From Campylobacter sp. (GTDB lineage: Bacteria > Campylobacterota > Campylobacteria > Campylobacterales > Campylobacteraceae), in contig NZ_JAHZBQ010000001.1 in NCBI RefSeq assembly GCF_019423325.1, positions 1 through 64,000 of the forward strand: DNA of 64,000 bases, written 5' to 3'. This document shows, one piece after another, positions 17,315-26,714 of the stretch (its first letter is position 1; every line of letters starts with the position of its first letter). Below the pieces are notes generated by a model that worked only from the letters and a program-made list of their open reading frames with translations, was not told the origin of the DNA and did not search any database. Position numbers and translations under genes: made by a program.

Positions 17315-18312
17315 AAAAGCTCCTCAAATAGCGCAAGATCCGCTCCCACGGCAAATAAAAATCCGCGGTTTATCGGCGGGATTTTTAAGGTGCGGCACGC
17401 TTCTTTAAATTTCTTGTCCATCGCGGCTTTGATATATGGCGTTACGAGAATAAAATTTTCGCCCGCACCCACGGCTACCTTGCCGCCTAGCACGCAGCCT
17501 GCGCCGTTTTCTAGGCAGCGAGCGCATTCGTTTCGCTGCGCCAAGCTTAGCACGAGTCCTAGCCGCTTGCAGGCAAGATCCACGCCGCGAAGCTCGTTTG
17601 CACCGCGTTTTACGAGATAAATTCTAGGTGCGGGATTAGAAATTTCGGGAGTTAAGCTTAACGCGTCGGTCGCCAAAAATTCAAAGCTTTTTTTCACGCC
17701 GCCAAAGTATTCGTTTAAAAACGGCTCGCTAAATTTCGCGCGAATAAAGCCTCGTTTAAACCGGCCCGTCAAATTCGTTTCGTCGGTGAAGTATTTTAGG
17801 TTTCGCTCACGCAAAAACCGCTCCAGCTCGCACTTTCGCACGCTTAGAAGCGGACGAGCGATCACGTAGTCCTCGCGGGACTCAAACTCCTGCATGCCCA
17901 ATAGCTCGCTAAGCCCCGCGCCGCGCCCAAGCTGCATCAAAAACCACTCGAATTTATCGTCAAACTGATGCGCTAAGATCAAATTTTCATATCCCTGCTC
18001 GCGGCAAATCTCGGAAAAAAAATCATATCTGGCCGCGCGCGCCTCGTGCTCGAAATTTGACGTGCCCAGTCGCACGCTTTTTACGTAAATTTGTTTGTTA
18101 AATTTGGCTGCCAAATGCCTTGCCGAGGCAACTTCGTCCTTGCTCTGCGCGCGGACGTTATAATCCACGATCGCAAGGTCAAATTTCACGCCCGCCTCAT
18201 CCAAAAGGTAAAAAAGCGCTGTGCTATCGACGCCATGCGAAAAGGCAAGCAGATTTTTGCCGGCCCGCAGCAAGGCTAGAATTTTGCTTGGAATTTCGGG
18301 CGAGTTTTTCAT
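17311..18312 (-). CDS. tilS: tRNA(Ile)-lysidine synthetase TilS
   Basis: 333 residues. The PP-loop appears as F-S-H-G-V-D-S-T (the usual second Gly is His), followed by V-D-Y-N-V-R and L-A-H-Q-F-D-D, the ATP-pyrophosphatase motifs of TilS. The enzyme converts C34 of the tRNA(Ile) CAU anticodon to lysidine and is normally essential. The short C-terminal part fits the reduced form in Epsilonproteobacteria. It overlaps rimO by four bases. Confidence 0.9.
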   Translation of the reverse strand: MKNSPEIPSKILALLRAGKNLLAFSHGVDSTALFYLLDEAGVKFDLAIVDYNVRAQSKDEVASARHLAAKFNKQIYVKSVRLGTSNFEHEARAARYDFFSEICREQGYENLILAHQFDDKFEWFLMQLGRGAGLSELLGMQEFESREDYVIARPLLSVRKCELERFLRERNLKYFTDETNLTGRFKRGFIRAKFSEPFLNEYFGGVKKSFEFLATDALSLTPEISNPAPRIYLVKRGANELRGVDLACKRLGLVLSLAQRNECARCLENGAGCVLGGKVAVGAGENFILVTPYIKAAMDKKFKEACRTLKIPPINRGFLFAVGADLALFEELL

Positions 18313-19820
18313 TGTCCTTGCGAGTTTTTTAGCACTCGCGCAAGCAGCCTATCGCCCGCAAATTCCGTGATTTCGCACTCGTATAGACCGCCTACTTTTA
18401 GATTTTGCACGCAGCTTTCGTTGATTAAAATTTCGCCGTCGATGTCCTTGTCCCATGAAAGAGGCTTGGCGCCGTAAAAAAACTCGCCCTCGCTGCTGGC
18501 ACCTTCGATTATTAGGGGCATCTTTTTGCCTACGAGCGCGTGCATGCTGCTATCTATCGCTTCGCGCGTGATTTTTTCGATTTTATTCAGACGGCGACTA
18601 ATTGTCCGTGCGGGGATCTGCGGCATCGCAAAGCTCGCCGTATCCTCCTCCTTGCTGTAGGCAAAAGCTGAAATTCTATCAAATTTAAACTCCTGCAAAA
18701 AGTCGCAAAGCTCGTCAAATTCTACGTCTGTTTCGCCTGGGTGTCCGACGATGACGCCCGTTCGTAAAAATGCGCCCGGCGCACTTCGCATTAAATTTAA
18801 AAGCTCTTTGATCCGCGCCGCGCTCGCGCCGCGCTTCATCAGGCTTAGCATTTTGTCGTTTATGTGCTGAATCGGCATGTCGAAGTAATTTGCGAAAACG
18901 GGTGAGCCCACGATCGTGCGGATGAGTCGCTCGTCGGTGCTGGTGGGGTAGAGATACAGCACGCGCGCGACCTTGACGCCTCTAATTTTTTCGATGCGTT
19001 TTATCAACGCGACTAGATCTATATCCTGCTCGTGGACTCTTTCGTCGTCCGCACTCTCGCCGCCAGAGCCCTTACCGCAGGAGAGCCTACTTTGAGCGAA
19101 AATCTTATCTCCCGCGCTGCCGCTTGAGCCATCGGAATTCTGCCCGTCGAGAAAGCCCGCAAAATTTAACTCGCCTTCGGAGCCTTTAAAATTTGATCCA
19201 CCCTTGTTGCCGCGTCTTAGATCGCGACCATAGCTGCTAGAATCCTGCGCGATAAAGCTGAAATCGTAAAATCCGCGCGCCACCAAGCCGCGCACCTCTG
19301 CTTCGATGTCGTCGATGCTGCGGCTTTTTAGGCGACCTTTGAAGCCCGGAATGGCGCAGAAAGAGCATTTTTGATTACAGCCTTCCGAAATTTTGATGTA
19401 GGCATGGTAGTTTGAGCCCGTTATCACGCGCGAAGAGGTAAGCGCGGGACTTTGCAGATAGGTTTGCGGGCTAAATAAATTTTGCTTTTTTAAGATCATT
19501 TCGTCGATCTTATCATAGTCGCCGACGCCGCTAAAAATATCGACTTCGGGCAGTTCGCGCATAAGTTCATCCTTGTAGCGCTGCATCAGACAGCCCGTGA
19601 CGACCAGCAGCGCGCCGCTTTTTTTCTGCTCGCTAAGCTTCAAAATCGCGCGGATGCTCTCTTGCTTAGCGCTTGCGATGAAGCCGCAGGTGTTTACGAT
19701 CATCACGTCCGCGCTCGCAGGCTCATCCGTGAGCTCGTAGTTTTGCAGACGCCCGAGCATGATCTCGCTATCGACTAAATTTTTATTGCAGCCTAGAGAA
19801 ACGAGATGGAGTTTTGCCAT
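18309..19820 (-). CDS. rimO: Ribosomal protein S12 methylthiotransferase RimO with a Ser/Gly-rich insertion
   Basis: 503 residues against about 440 for the family. Cluster cysteines are at 11, 45 and 77 and the radical-SAM triad is C-N-Q-K-C-S-F-C (148-155). [15 protein letters not shown] and the TRAM domain at the end follow. It methylthiolates Asp of S12. The extra length is a single block, about residues 202-265 (DNA 19026-19217). It is rich in Ser, Gly and Asp, in frame, and lies between S-S-S-Y-G-R-D-L and the helix before Y-L-Y-P-T-S. That position is a surface loop, so activity is probably kept. It overlaps tilS by four bases and panC lies just upstream. Confidence 0.93.
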   Translation of the reverse strand: MAKLHLVSLGCNKNLVDSEIMLGRLQNYELTDEPASADVMIVNTCGFIASAKQESIRAILKLSEQKKSGALLVVTGCLMQRYKDELMRELPEVDIFSGVGDYDKIDEMILKKQNLFSPQTYLQSPALTSSRVITGSNYHAYIKISEGCNQKCSFCAIPGFKGRLKSRSIDDIEAEVRGLVARGFYDFSFIAQDSSSYGRDLRRGNKGGSNFKGSEGELNFAGFLDGQNSDGSSGSAGDKIFAQSRLSCGKGSGGESADDERVHEQDIDLVALIKRIEKIRGVKVARVLYLYPTSTDERLIRTIVGSPVFANYFDMPIQHINDKMLSLMKRGASAARIKELLNLMRSAPGAFLRTGVIVGHPGETDVEFDELCDFLQEFKFDRISAFAYSKEEDTASFAMPQIPARTISRRLNKIEKITREAIDSSMHALVGKKMPLIIEGASSEGEFFYGAKPLSWDKDIDGEILINESCVQNLKVGGLYECEITEFAGDRLLARVLKNSQGQ

Positions 19821-19821
19821 T

Positions 19822-20643
19822 TTACAGCCAGATATTATCGATCAGGCGGGTTGTGCCGACCTTTGCGGCAAGCAGGATTATCGTATCGCCTTGCTTGATC
19901 TGCGAAATTTCATTAAATTTATAATCCACGAACGCTATATAATCGACCGCCAGCGGCTCAAGCACGCTAAGCATCTTTTCGCGGACGATGTTTAGGCTGA
20001 TCTCGCCTTTTTTAATAAGCGAGCTGGCGTTTAGCAAGGAGCGCGAAAGCTTAAGCGCCATAAGCTTTCCCTCCTCATCCAAATAGGCGTTGCGCGAGCT
20101 AAGTGCCAAGCCGTCACTCTCGCGCACGATCTCACAAGGGATGATATTTATAGGCATAAAAAAGCTCTTTACCATCTTCTGCACGATGAAAAGCTGCTGG
20201 GTGTCCTTTTTACCCATATAAACGTTGTTAGGACGAGTTAGATTAAAAAGCTTATTTAGCACTTTAAGTACGCCGTCGAAGTGCCCGGGACGCGTTTTGC
20301 CTTCTAAAATTTCACTTATCGGCTTAGGTGCTATGATCGTTGGCTCCTCCGTGCCGTAAATTTCATCCACGGTCGGGATAAAAAGCGCGTTCACATCGAG
20401 GCTTTCGCAAATTTTAATATCGCCCGCTTCGTTTTTTGGGTAGCTATTTAGATCCTCGCCGGGCAAAAACTGCGCCGGATTGAGGAATGCCGAGACGATT
20501 ACGATGTCGTTTTCGTTTCGCGCCCTTTTTATGAGGCTCGCATGCCCTGCGTGCAAAGCCCCCATCGTAGGTACGAAGCCTACGCTGCCGCTTGCTGATG
20601 CTCTGAAGCTTTTTAGCTCCTCTACGCTTCTAATAATCTGCAT
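19822..20643 (-). CDS. panC: Pantothenate synthetase PanC
   Basis: 273 residues. [10 protein letters not shown] carries the nucleotidyltransferase HxGH motif, and G-K-K-D-T-Q-Q and S-S-R-N-A-Y-L are the other family signatures. It ligates pantoate and beta-alanine with ATP in pantothenate (CoA) synthesis. An AAAGAG-type site lies before the ATG. It opens the minus-strand run panC-rimO-tilS-phosphoesterase; the spacing to rimO is one base. Confidence 0.95.
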   Translation of the reverse strand: MQIIRSVEELKSFRASASGSVGFVPTMGALHAGHASLIKRARNENDIVIVSAFLNPAQFLPGEDLNSYPKNEAGDIKICESLDVNALFIPTVDEIYGTEEPTIIAPKPISEILEGKTRPGHFDGVLKVLNKLFNLTRPNNVYMGKKDTQQLFIVQKMVKSFFMPINIIPCEIVRESDGLALSSRNAYLDEEGKLMALKLSRSLLNASSLIKKGEISLNIVREKMLSVLEPLAVDYIAFVDYKFNEISQIKQGDTIILLAAKVGTTRLIDNIWL

Positions 20644-20808
20644 TGTTCTCTCTTTTCAATATAAAATATTAAGGTTGGCAATTATATCAAAAAATATTAA
20701 AGGTATAAATTAAACGCGAAAGGGCGGTCTATTTAGCGAGCGTTAATCAATAAGTACTAAAATCTACCACGAGCTTTAGCTCTAAAATAAACTTCAAAAG
20801 GAGCGAAA

Positions 20809-21108
20809 ATGGCTACTCAAGAGACAAATTTAGATTCTTTGAAAAAGGATATCGACTCTTTAAAAGCGGATTTTAAAGAGATTATGAAGTCCATCAAAAA
20901 TATAGGCGCAGAGCGTGCAGAGTCTGCTAAAGATAAAATTCTAGATCAGCTAAACAGCAATGAGATCAAAAAATATATAGACGATCTAAGGCTCAAAGGC
21001 AAAGACGGCATAGAAAGCGTAAATGACACGATAAAACAAGATCCGATAAAAAGCGTTGCTATCGCTGCGGGCGTCGGATTTTTGCTCGCTTGGTTGCTGA
21101 AAAAATAA
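20809..21108 (+). CDS. YqjD/ElaB-like DUF883 membrane-anchored protein
   Basis: 99 residues: a charged, coiled-coil-like helix (residues 5-75) followed by a C-terminal membrane anchor I-A-A-G-V-G-F-L-L-A-W-L-L-K-K. This is the DUF883 plan; E. coli YqjD and ElaB associate with ribosomes at the inner membrane in stationary phase. An AAAGGAGCG site precedes the ATG. The next two genes overlap it in steps of one and four bases, an arrangement like yqjD-yqjE-yqjK. Confidence 0.75.
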   Translation: MATQETNLDSLKKDIDSLKADFKEIMKSIKNIGAERAESAKDKILDQLNSNEIKKYIDDLRLKGKDGIESVNDTIKQDPIKSVAIAAGVGFLLAWLLKK

Positions 21109-21383
21109 TGGCCGGCATATCTGAATTTATAGTTTCGGTAGTAGAGCTCGTAGACGCTCAAGCTAGCGATATTAGGCGCTCTTTTTTAAAGAGCGCCAAT
21201 TCGGTTTTACTAAATATAATTACGGGCATAATTTGCATTATAGGCTTAATTTTCTTTTTGCTAGGGCTGCACGCGCTTCTTGAAAAGACTATCGGAGAAA
21301 TTTGGGCGTATTTTGCCTGCTCCATCGCAGCTTTTTTATGCTCTATCATCGTGTATAAGGTACTTTCGTGCAAAGCGAAATGA
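21108..21383 (+). CDS. YqjE/holin-3-like two-helix membrane protein
   Basis: 91 residues from ATG 21108, which shares its A with the preceding stop (TAATG). There is an amphipathic N-terminus, then two long hydrophobic helices (about 28-55 and 62-85) separated by a short polar loop: the architecture of YqjE and the phage-holin-superfamily 3 proteins. It is translationally coupled to the DUF883 protein. Function is unknown in the family. Confidence 0.65.
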   Translation: MAGISEFIVSVVELVDAQASDIRRSFLKSANSVLLNIITGIICIIGLIFFLLGLHALLEKTIGEIWAYFACSIAAFLCSIIVYKVLSCKAK

Positions 21384-21604
21384 CAAAAGAAAAGCTAAGA
21401 CTAGTGGTGTCTATGCTTGAAGACAAAAAAGCCGATTGTAAAAAGTTAAAGCTAGAAGAAGCAAAGCTAAAACTGCTACTAAACGACCCTTTGCCAGATC
21501 TCTCGACGGAGCTTAAACTGATTAATCGCGGAAATATCAAGCAGGTTTTGATATCCCTAATAGATAAATGCTTCATAATGCCCGCCTTAAATAAAATTTT
21601 ATAA
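21380..21604 (+). CDS. Small charged protein, third gene of the YqjD-like unit
   Basis: 74 residues from ATG 21380, overlapping the previous stop as ATGA. The first half is a Lys/Glu/Leu-rich helix likely to form a coiled coil; the second half is more hydrophobic. By position it corresponds to YqjK, but the sequence alone does not establish homology. It ends 60 bases before prfB. Confidence 0.5.
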   Translation: MTKEKLRLVVSMLEDKKADCKKLKLEEAKLKLLLNDPLPDLSTELKLINRGNIKQVLISLIDKCFIMPALNKIL

Positions 21605-21664
21605 ACAACCTTAATCCAAAATATGTTATAATCACGCCAAAAGCATAAAAAAAGGTTTTAAATT

Positions 21665-22762
21665 TTGGATAATTACGAATACACGGAACTTTTAAAAACC
21701 CTAAATACTAAAGTCGAAAATATTGCGGGCGTCGTAAAACCGGAGAACATCAAAGCGCGCCTAAAAGAGATCGAGGAGCTTGAAAACGATCAAAATCTCT
21801 GGCAGGACGTCGCAAAAGCAGGCGCCATCGGCAAGGAAAAAACTAAAATTTCAAATATCTTAAATAAATTTCTAAACGCTAAAAATGCCGTAGACGACGC
21901 AAAAGCTCTATATGAGCTGGCAAACTCGGAAAACGACGAAGAGACGATAAACTCGCTGTTTGCCGAGGCGGACGCGCTAGAGGGCAAGATCATAAATTTA
22001 GAAATTTCCATGATGCTTAGCGGTGAAAACGACGATAAAAACGCTATCGTCAGCATTCATCCGGGCGCGGGCGGTACGGAGAGTAACGACTGGGCGAGTA
22101 TGCTATACCGCATGTATCTGCGCTTTTGCGAGCGAGAAGGCTTTAAGATAGAGGTTTTGGACTTTCAAGAGGGCGAGGAAGCAGGTCTTAAAGATGTTAG
22201 CTTCATCGTGCGCGGCGAGAACGCCTACGGATATCTGAAAGCCGAAAACGGCATCCATCGCCTGGTGCGCGTAAGCCCATTCGATAGTGCAGGGCGCAGA
22301 CATACGAGCTTTTCAAGCGTGATGGTAAGCCCCGAGCTAAATGATGATATCGAGATAAATATCGAAGAGAAGGATATCCGCGTCGATGTGTTTCGCGCAA
22401 GCGGCGCAGGCGGGCAGCATATCAATAAAACCGAAAGCGCCGTGCGTATCACGCACATCCCAACGGGCATCGTAGTAAACTGCCAAAATGACAGAAGCCA
22501 GCACAAAAACAAAGAAACGGCGATGAAGGTGCTAAAGTCGCGCCTTTACGAGCTTGAGCTGATGAAACAGCGTGAGAAGGACGAGAACGTGCCTAAAAGC
22601 GAGATCGGCTGGGGGCATCAGATCCGCTCCTACGTGCTTTTCCCGTATCAGCAGGTTAAGGACAACCGCAGCGGCGAGGCTTATAGCCAAACCGATGCGA
22701 TTTTAGACGGCGATATAAAAAGCATAATCGAAGGTGTTTTGATTTCACAAGCGAACAGATAA
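21665..22762 (+). CDS. prfB: Peptide chain release factor 2
   Basis: 365 residues, full length in a single frame, so the autoregulatory frameshift of E. coli RF2 is absent here. R-V-S-P-F carries the SPF stop-recognition motif for UGA/UAA, and G-A-G-G-Q-H-I-N-K carries GGQ, which triggers peptidyl-tRNA hydrolysis. Start is TTG 21665 with an AAAAAGG site nine bases upstream; no in-frame ATG precedes it. Confidence 0.95.
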   Translation: MDNYEYTELLKTLNTKVENIAGVVKPENIKARLKEIEELENDQNLWQDVAKAGAIGKEKTKISNILNKFLNAKNAVDDAKALYELANSENDEETINSLFAEADALEGKIINLEISMMLSGENDDKNAIVSIHPGAGGTESNDWASMLYRMYLRFCEREGFKIEVLDFQEGEEAGLKDVSFIVRGENAYGYLKAENGIHRLVRVSPFDSAGRRHTSFSSVMVSPELNDDIEINIEEKDIRVDVFRASGAGGQHINKTESAVRITHIPTGIVVNCQNDRSQHKNKETAMKVLKSRLYELELMKQREKDENVPKSEIGWGHQIRSYVLFPYQQVKDNRSGEAYSQTDAILDGDIKSIIEGVLISQANR

Positions 22763-22784
22763 ATTTTTTTTCGAAAGGATGAGA

Positions 22785-23120
22785 ATGAGTGAAGATGGAA
22801 TTTTGCTAGCGCTAGGATATAGCGTAAACGACGCGACGGTCGCGCAGCTGCGAGGAATTTTATCGAAGTGCGATTTTGAGGATAATGAGCTTGATCGCAT
22901 TGTGGGGCTGAATGATAAGCTTAAAATTTACGGTGCGCACGTGGCGATGTCGAATTCAAACCCGTATTTTAAGATCAAAAACGACGCTACGAACGAGGAG
23001 CGCAAGACCACTGTGGAGCAGATCATCAGCGCTTGGTCGGAAAAATTTAAGCTCAAGCTACAAAAGGTCGCGGGCAAAGAGACCTATTACGTTTTGGGTC
23101 GCCAAATTTCAAAAAATTAA
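22785..23120 (+). CDS. Conserved hypothetical protein after prfB
   Basis: 111 residues. ATG 22785 is preferred over 22779 because AAAGGA (22774-22779) is then five bases upstream. Acidic and soluble, it ends in Y-Y-V-L-G-R-Q. The middle R-I-V-G-L-N-D-K-L and the final strand suggest a small alpha/beta fold, but no family is recognised. It is 22 bases after prfB and 10 before a lipoprotein, so it is likely co-transcribed with both. Confidence 0.6.
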   Translation: MSEDGILLALGYSVNDATVAQLRGILSKCDFEDNELDRIVGLNDKLKIYGAHVAMSNSNPYFKIKNDATNEERKTTVEQIISAWSEKFKLKLQKVAGKETYYVLGRQISKN

Positions 23121-23130
23121 GGAGCAAAAT

Positions 23131-23568
23131 ATGAAAAAAATTCTAGCTTTGATCGCCGCCGGGGTGTTTTTAGCAGGCTGCGTTAGCAACGCACCGAAAA
23201 GCGCAGTCGATGCGCCAAAGAGCGGCAAATATTCCTTCGCCGATGTTCAAGACGGTATCCGTGCGATGAACCTACAAGGCAGCGTCGTGCAAAGCGATGC
23301 GTGCAAAAACGGCAATGGCGCAATGTGTCTAAATTTTGCGGATTCTATGTATTCCAAGCACGACTATGCTTCTGCCGCCAACGCCTACAACGCTGCGTGC
23401 ACGCTCTCTCAAAACTTCCCTGCTTGCCAGAAGCTCGCAGCGATGTTTGAAAAAGGTGAGGGCGTGGAGCAAAATAAATTCAACGCCATTGATCTATACC
23501 GCATCTCGTGCTATTACGGCTACAAGGACGCGTGCGCAAATATGCGCCGCTTAGGATATAACGGCTAG
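23131..23568 (+). CDS. Lipoprotein with Sel1/Hcp-like repeats
   Basis: 145 residues with an AAGGAG site. The signal peptide ends in the lipobox L-A-G-C (Cys18). The mature part has regularly spaced cysteines within helix-pair units such as C-x7-C-x-N-F-A-D-x-M-Y, A-A-N-A-Y-N-A-A-C and I-S-C-Y-Y-G-Y-K-D-A-C. This is the pattern of Helicobacter cysteine-rich Hcp/Sel1 proteins, where disulfides staple each repeat. It is exported to the periplasm or outer membrane. Its partner is unknown. Confidence 0.75.
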   Translation: MKKILALIAAGVFLAGCVSNAPKSAVDAPKSGKYSFADVQDGIRAMNLQGSVVQSDACKNGNGAMCLNFADSMYSKHDYASAANAYNAACTLSQNFPACQKLAAMFEKGEGVEQNKFNAIDLYRISCYYGYKDACANMRRLGYNG

Positions 23569-23627
23569 CGTTTTTGGGATTTAAATTTTAAAATTCTGTT
23601 TTAGATTTACTCACTACGAACTGCTTT

Positions 23628-23663
23628 CAAATTCCATTCCGCCGTATCGCGGGATGGAATTTG
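23628..23663. terminator. Hairpin between convergent genes
   Basis: CAAATTCCATTCC (23628-23640) pairs with GGGATGGAATTTG (23651-23663) over 13 positions with one mismatch, around a 10-base loop. It lies between a plus-strand lipoprotein and a minus-strand membrane protein that both end towards it, so it can serve as a two-way terminator. There is no strong T-run. Confidence 0.5.
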
Positions 23664-23717
23664 ATGCGTGAAAAATTCTGCATCATACATTTTGATAAAA
23701 TTTTATGTCACTTATAG

Positions 23718-24458
23718 CTAGAAATAAATTTTATTTAAATCGTTGATATTTATATTGTGTCTAGCTAAGAAATACTCTTTCAATTCAAAATATATAGAAT
23801 TTCTAAATATCGGTATTAAATAATATCTGGAGCAAGCAAATAAGCCGATATGTCCATAATGCGGTTCGCCAACTCTTAATGCTGGGAAAAGCGAAAATCT
23901 CCTATCGCCGCTTTTTCCCAAAACAAGACAAAAGATAAATTTTATTAATATATTGCCTACAAACTGAAACAAAGCAAAGCTCAAAAACCAACGAGCAACC
24001 ACGAGATCAATCGTCATAAAAACTAAGCATAGTAGTGCCGCCATAAATAGATATAGCCATTCTCTTTTCCCTTTAAAATTTCCTATAAAAAAGGACCAAT
24101 CCATATTATGCTGCAAATTTTCACATTGCTCGACATGCGCGATTTTATCTTTTTCGTAAAATTCTATTTGATTGTTTTTAAGCCGTATCGTCGGTCTCTC
24201 TTTTCTATAATCTATAAGCTCCGGCAATATAATGAATAGCGATAAAAACGATAAAAACAAAATCATGTATATACCGTCCTTGGCGCTATAATCCACTGCG
24301 CCGCTGGCTTTCCAATCAAAATTTACGATTATGGCAAATACGCCGCCTATAAAAAGAGAGAAAACCATTAATAGCTTTTGATATAGATATTCGTAGTTTT
24401 TAAGAATTATTGGATCTTTGTCGTAATCTCTTGTTTGCTGTTTATTAAAATTTTCCAT
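23718..24458 (-). CDS. RDYDK-box membrane protein, short member (locus 1, second gene)
   Basis: 246 residues. Short cytoplasmic start with the family box T-R-D-Y-D-K-D-P-I-I-L-K-N-Y (residues 9-22), then two membrane helices (about 28-48 and 63-82). A small polar domain with I-E-F-Y-E-K-D-K-I follows, then two more helices (about 132-152 and 156-180) and a C-terminal domain ending E-L-K-E-Y-F-L-A-R-H-N-I-N-I. The same plan recurs in five other proteins of this window. The two polar parts, each starting with a strand of the I-x-F-x-x-D-x-I type, could be halves of a PH-like domain interrupted by a helix hairpin; that is inference. It follows the long member by 41 bases. Confidence 0.75.
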   Translation of the reverse strand: MENFNKQQTRDYDKDPIILKNYEYLYQKLLMVFSLFIGGVFAIIVNFDWKASGAVDYSAKDGIYMILFLSFLSLFIILPELIDYRKERPTIRLKNNQIEFYEKDKIAHVEQCENLQHNMDWSFFIGNFKGKREWLYLFMAALLCLVFMTIDLVVARWFLSFALFQFVGNILIKFIFCLVLGKSGDRRFSLFPALRVGEPHYGHIGLFACSRYYLIPIFRNSIYFELKEYFLARHNININDLNKIYF

Positions 24459-24499
24459 TTATCAGTACTTTTTATAAAATCAGCTTATTTCCTTGCTTT

Positions 24500-25405
24500 T
24501 TAATTCGCCTTATGATATCCCTTTTTAAATTTAAATTTTCTAAATTTTACCTTTTTGCTAAATACCGACAAGGTGCGCGGGACGGTATCTAAATCTATAT
24601 GCGTTTTGCGCATAAAATACTCTTTTAATTCCAGATACTCTTTTTTGCTATAAATAAAAACATTTATAATTCTAAGATCGCCCGTTTCGCCATATACCAC
24701 AAGCCGGTCATGAATACCTAAGCATCTGAAACTGCCATTTTTAAGATGCATCAATATACCCGCTCCGAATAGGCTAATTGCTATCATCGAAATTAGCGCG
24801 ATCATCGCATGCATTCCGCGCATAACGTATGCACCCAAAGGCCAAAGCGACAAAAACAGCATTTCGGGTATGCTTATCCTCTGCCGCCAGTCCCAGCGCG
24901 GATCAAAACTGATCGCAACGGCGCCGATTTGCTCAAGCTTCAAAGATTTATAAGCTTTATCTTCTTTGCGGTATTCGACCTCAGAATCGTTAAATACGAA
25001 ATAGACGCCCTTTTGTTGCTTTCGCCTGATAAAAAACATTACCAAAGCGAAAGGAAGTAATCTAAAATTTTTGGGCTCAATAGGGTTTACTACGGTAACG
25101 ACCGAGATGAAGAATAAACATCCTATAAGCGTAGCAATCGTGGAATATTTCATATAGTCGTAAAAAGCATAGTCTTTTATTACTATCGGATCTTTGTCGT
25201 AATCTCTGGCTTGGACTTCGGAGCTTTTGTTAATAGTGGTATCATCGGAATTTAAAGTCTTAGAGCTTGTATCTTCTAATTTTAAATTTTTGAAGTCGAA
25301 AGCGTTAAAATTTTTTGGATAAAGACCTTCTGTTAGATTTTGCTTTGCATCGCTGTGCTGATTATTTAGGAGTTTTCTTAATTTCTCAAGCCTGCTTTGA
25401 TCCAT
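24500..25405 (-). CDS. RDYDK-box membrane protein, long member (locus 1, first gene)
   Basis: 301 residues. It starts M-D-Q-S-R-L-E-K-L-R-K-L-L, identical in plan to the other long members, then has a polar linker of about 50 residues with only a degenerate five-residue period. The box A-R-D-Y-D-K-D-P-I-V-I-K-D-Y, two helices, a polar domain (V-E-Y-R-K-E-D), two helices and the C-terminal E-L-K-E-Y-F-M follow. It is most like the member at 53399-54457: both have S-F-D-x-R-x-x-x-R-Q-R-I, I-M-H-L, G-(I/L)-H-D-(R/Q)-L-V-(V/L)-Y and end with a V/I-x-F-R-K-F-K-F tail. The promoter region is shared with the locus at 43.6 kb. Confidence 0.75.
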   Translation of the reverse strand: MDQSRLEKLRKLLNNQHSDAKQNLTEGLYPKNFNAFDFKNLKLEDTSSKTLNSDDTTINKSSEVQARDYDKDPIVIKDYAFYDYMKYSTIATLIGCLFFISVVTVVNPIEPKNFRLLPFALVMFFIRRKQQKGVYFVFNDSEVEYRKEDKAYKSLKLEQIGAVAISFDPRWDWRQRISIPEMLFLSLWPLGAYVMRGMHAMIALISMIAISLFGAGILMHLKNGSFRCLGIHDRLVVYGETGDLRIINVFIYSKKEYLELKEYFMRKTHIDLDTVPRTLSVFSKKVKFRKFKFKKGYHKAN

Positions 25406-25490
25406 TTATCGCCTTTAAATTTGGTGGACGCACCATTTTATATTCTCATCACTTAAAGCTCAGTAAATTTTATCGCTCATTCGCTGTCCT
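25406..25490 (-). promoter_or_regulatory. Conserved promoter segment of the RDYDK-box family (copy at locus 1)
   Basis: This upstream segment matches 43615-43690 nearly base for base over about 85 bases, although the coding linkers downstream differ. On the minus strand it contains TATAAAAT (complement of 25435-25442), a good -10 box, followed by AAAGGCG before the ATG. Conservation outside the coding part points to shared regulation or recent duplication. Confidence 0.55.
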
Positions 25491-25991
25491 ACAATAAGGC
25501 AAAGACTCTAGAAATTTTAAGCTATACGTAAAATCTACCATAAATCCAAAAAATTCTAATCAAGCGTATAAATTCCCTTATTTTTAATCCACCTTATACC
25601 CAACTTTTTAAATTTTAAAGCAACCCTCTTGTCTTATGGCAAATTTCTCTCTTAGCAAATCACCTTTTTCTTATATTAAGTAGCTATATAGCTCGATACC
25701 CTGTCGTAAGTTACTTTCTAGCGCTTCACAGAACTGCGCTAAATACGTATCAGGAATTTTAGATGCAGAAACAACCTGTATGGTGTGATACTACTAGGTG
25801 TAAAATATATATAAGAAATCTAAAATATAATCTTTACAGAATTTTTATTAAATTCTGTATTTCAAATTTAAGAAATTTCCGCGGAATTTTGGCTAAATTT
25901 CGCATTTTATAATTTTATTATGTCATGGAATTTTCGAGGTAAAATTCCAACCAATTCCGCGGAATTTTAATTTGCGTCCGTGTCAGTCAAA
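25491..25991. other. Gene-free stretch with a short coding remnant
   Basis: A 40-codon minus-strand frame (about 25671-25790) has protein-like composition: it reads ...D-T-Y-L-A-Q-F-C-E-A-L-E-S-N-L-R-Q-G... and ends at a TAA, but it lacks a start and is preceded by two stops. I take it as the tail of a lost gene. The rest is AT-rich, with CCGCGGAATTTT-type words repeated at about 25879 and 25955. No terminator or RNA gene is visible. Confidence 0.35.
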
Positions 25992-26558
25992 CTAGCTAAA
26001 AAGCTTTTTCATCGCCTTAAAAAACATTGCGGTGAGCGGATTTGATTTGCCTGAGACCTTTGCGATCCAGCTCTCGTAGGTCTCGCCTTTGCTTTTTAAA
26101 AAGTCCACGAGCGCCTTTTGGCTAGCCTGCATACCGCCGTTTCTTTCAGCATCCAGTAGCGCCCTATAAATTGGCTCTATAGTTTCGATCGCAGATCTTG
26201 GTGGAGCCTTGCGAAATGCCGTGTATTCGGTGATCTGCCCTGTCACAGGATCTTTTTTAGAAGTAAATTCCGTAATGACCCAATAAAAGCGCCCGTCTTT
26301 GGCTAAATTTTTAACCACGGCGGTAAAATCCTTGCCTTGTTGTATCGTATCCCACATGAGCTTAAACGCTATTCGCGGCATATCCGGATGTCGTATGATG
26401 TTATGCGGCTGTCCCAAAAGCTCAAGCTCACTATAGCCGCAAATCATACAAAAATATGGATTTGCAAACGTGATAATGCCCTTCGGATCGGTTTTGGAAA
26501 CTATATAGCGCTTCTCATCGAGTTTGATTTCCTGATTAATCGGAGTCGGTCTTTGCAT
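25992..26558 (-). CDS. PAS-domain protein of the CetB/Aer aerotaxis type
   Basis: 188 residues. One PAS domain (about 10-120) opens with I-V-S-K-T-D-P-K-G-I-I-T-F-A-N and contains the Aer-type I-R-H-P-D-M-P segment followed by a W-D-T-I-Q-Q-G helix. This is the hallmark of FAD-binding aerotaxis PAS proteins such as Campylobacter CetB and CetC. There is no membrane segment, HAMP or signalling domain, so it would need a partner receptor encoded elsewhere. The C-terminal 60 residues are helical and basic. The gene stands alone. Confidence 0.8.
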   Translation of the reverse strand: MQRPTPINQEIKLDEKRYIVSKTDPKGIITFANPYFCMICGYSELELLGQPHNIIRHPDMPRIAFKLMWDTIQQGKDFTAVVKNLAKDGRFYWVITEFTSKKDPVTGQITEYTAFRKAPPRSAIETIEPIYRALLDAERNGGMQASQKALVDFLKSKGETYESWIAKVSGKSNPLTAMFFKAMKKLFS

Positions 26559-26714
26559 TTTTAATCCTTTGCTTAAAAATTTATTGCAGAGTATATAAAA
26601 TTTTTCTTTTCAGAAATATTAAATTTTCGTTAAATTTTTATAAATGTTAAATCTTTAAGTGAATTTTTAAAATTTAATGTATAATCTCAAATCAAAATTT
26701 CAAAAGGCGGCGCG

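Noticed and set aside
21640..21800. Programmed frameshift in prfB as in E. coli
   Set aside because: The frame is open from TTG 21665 to the stop without an internal UGA, so no frameshift is needed.
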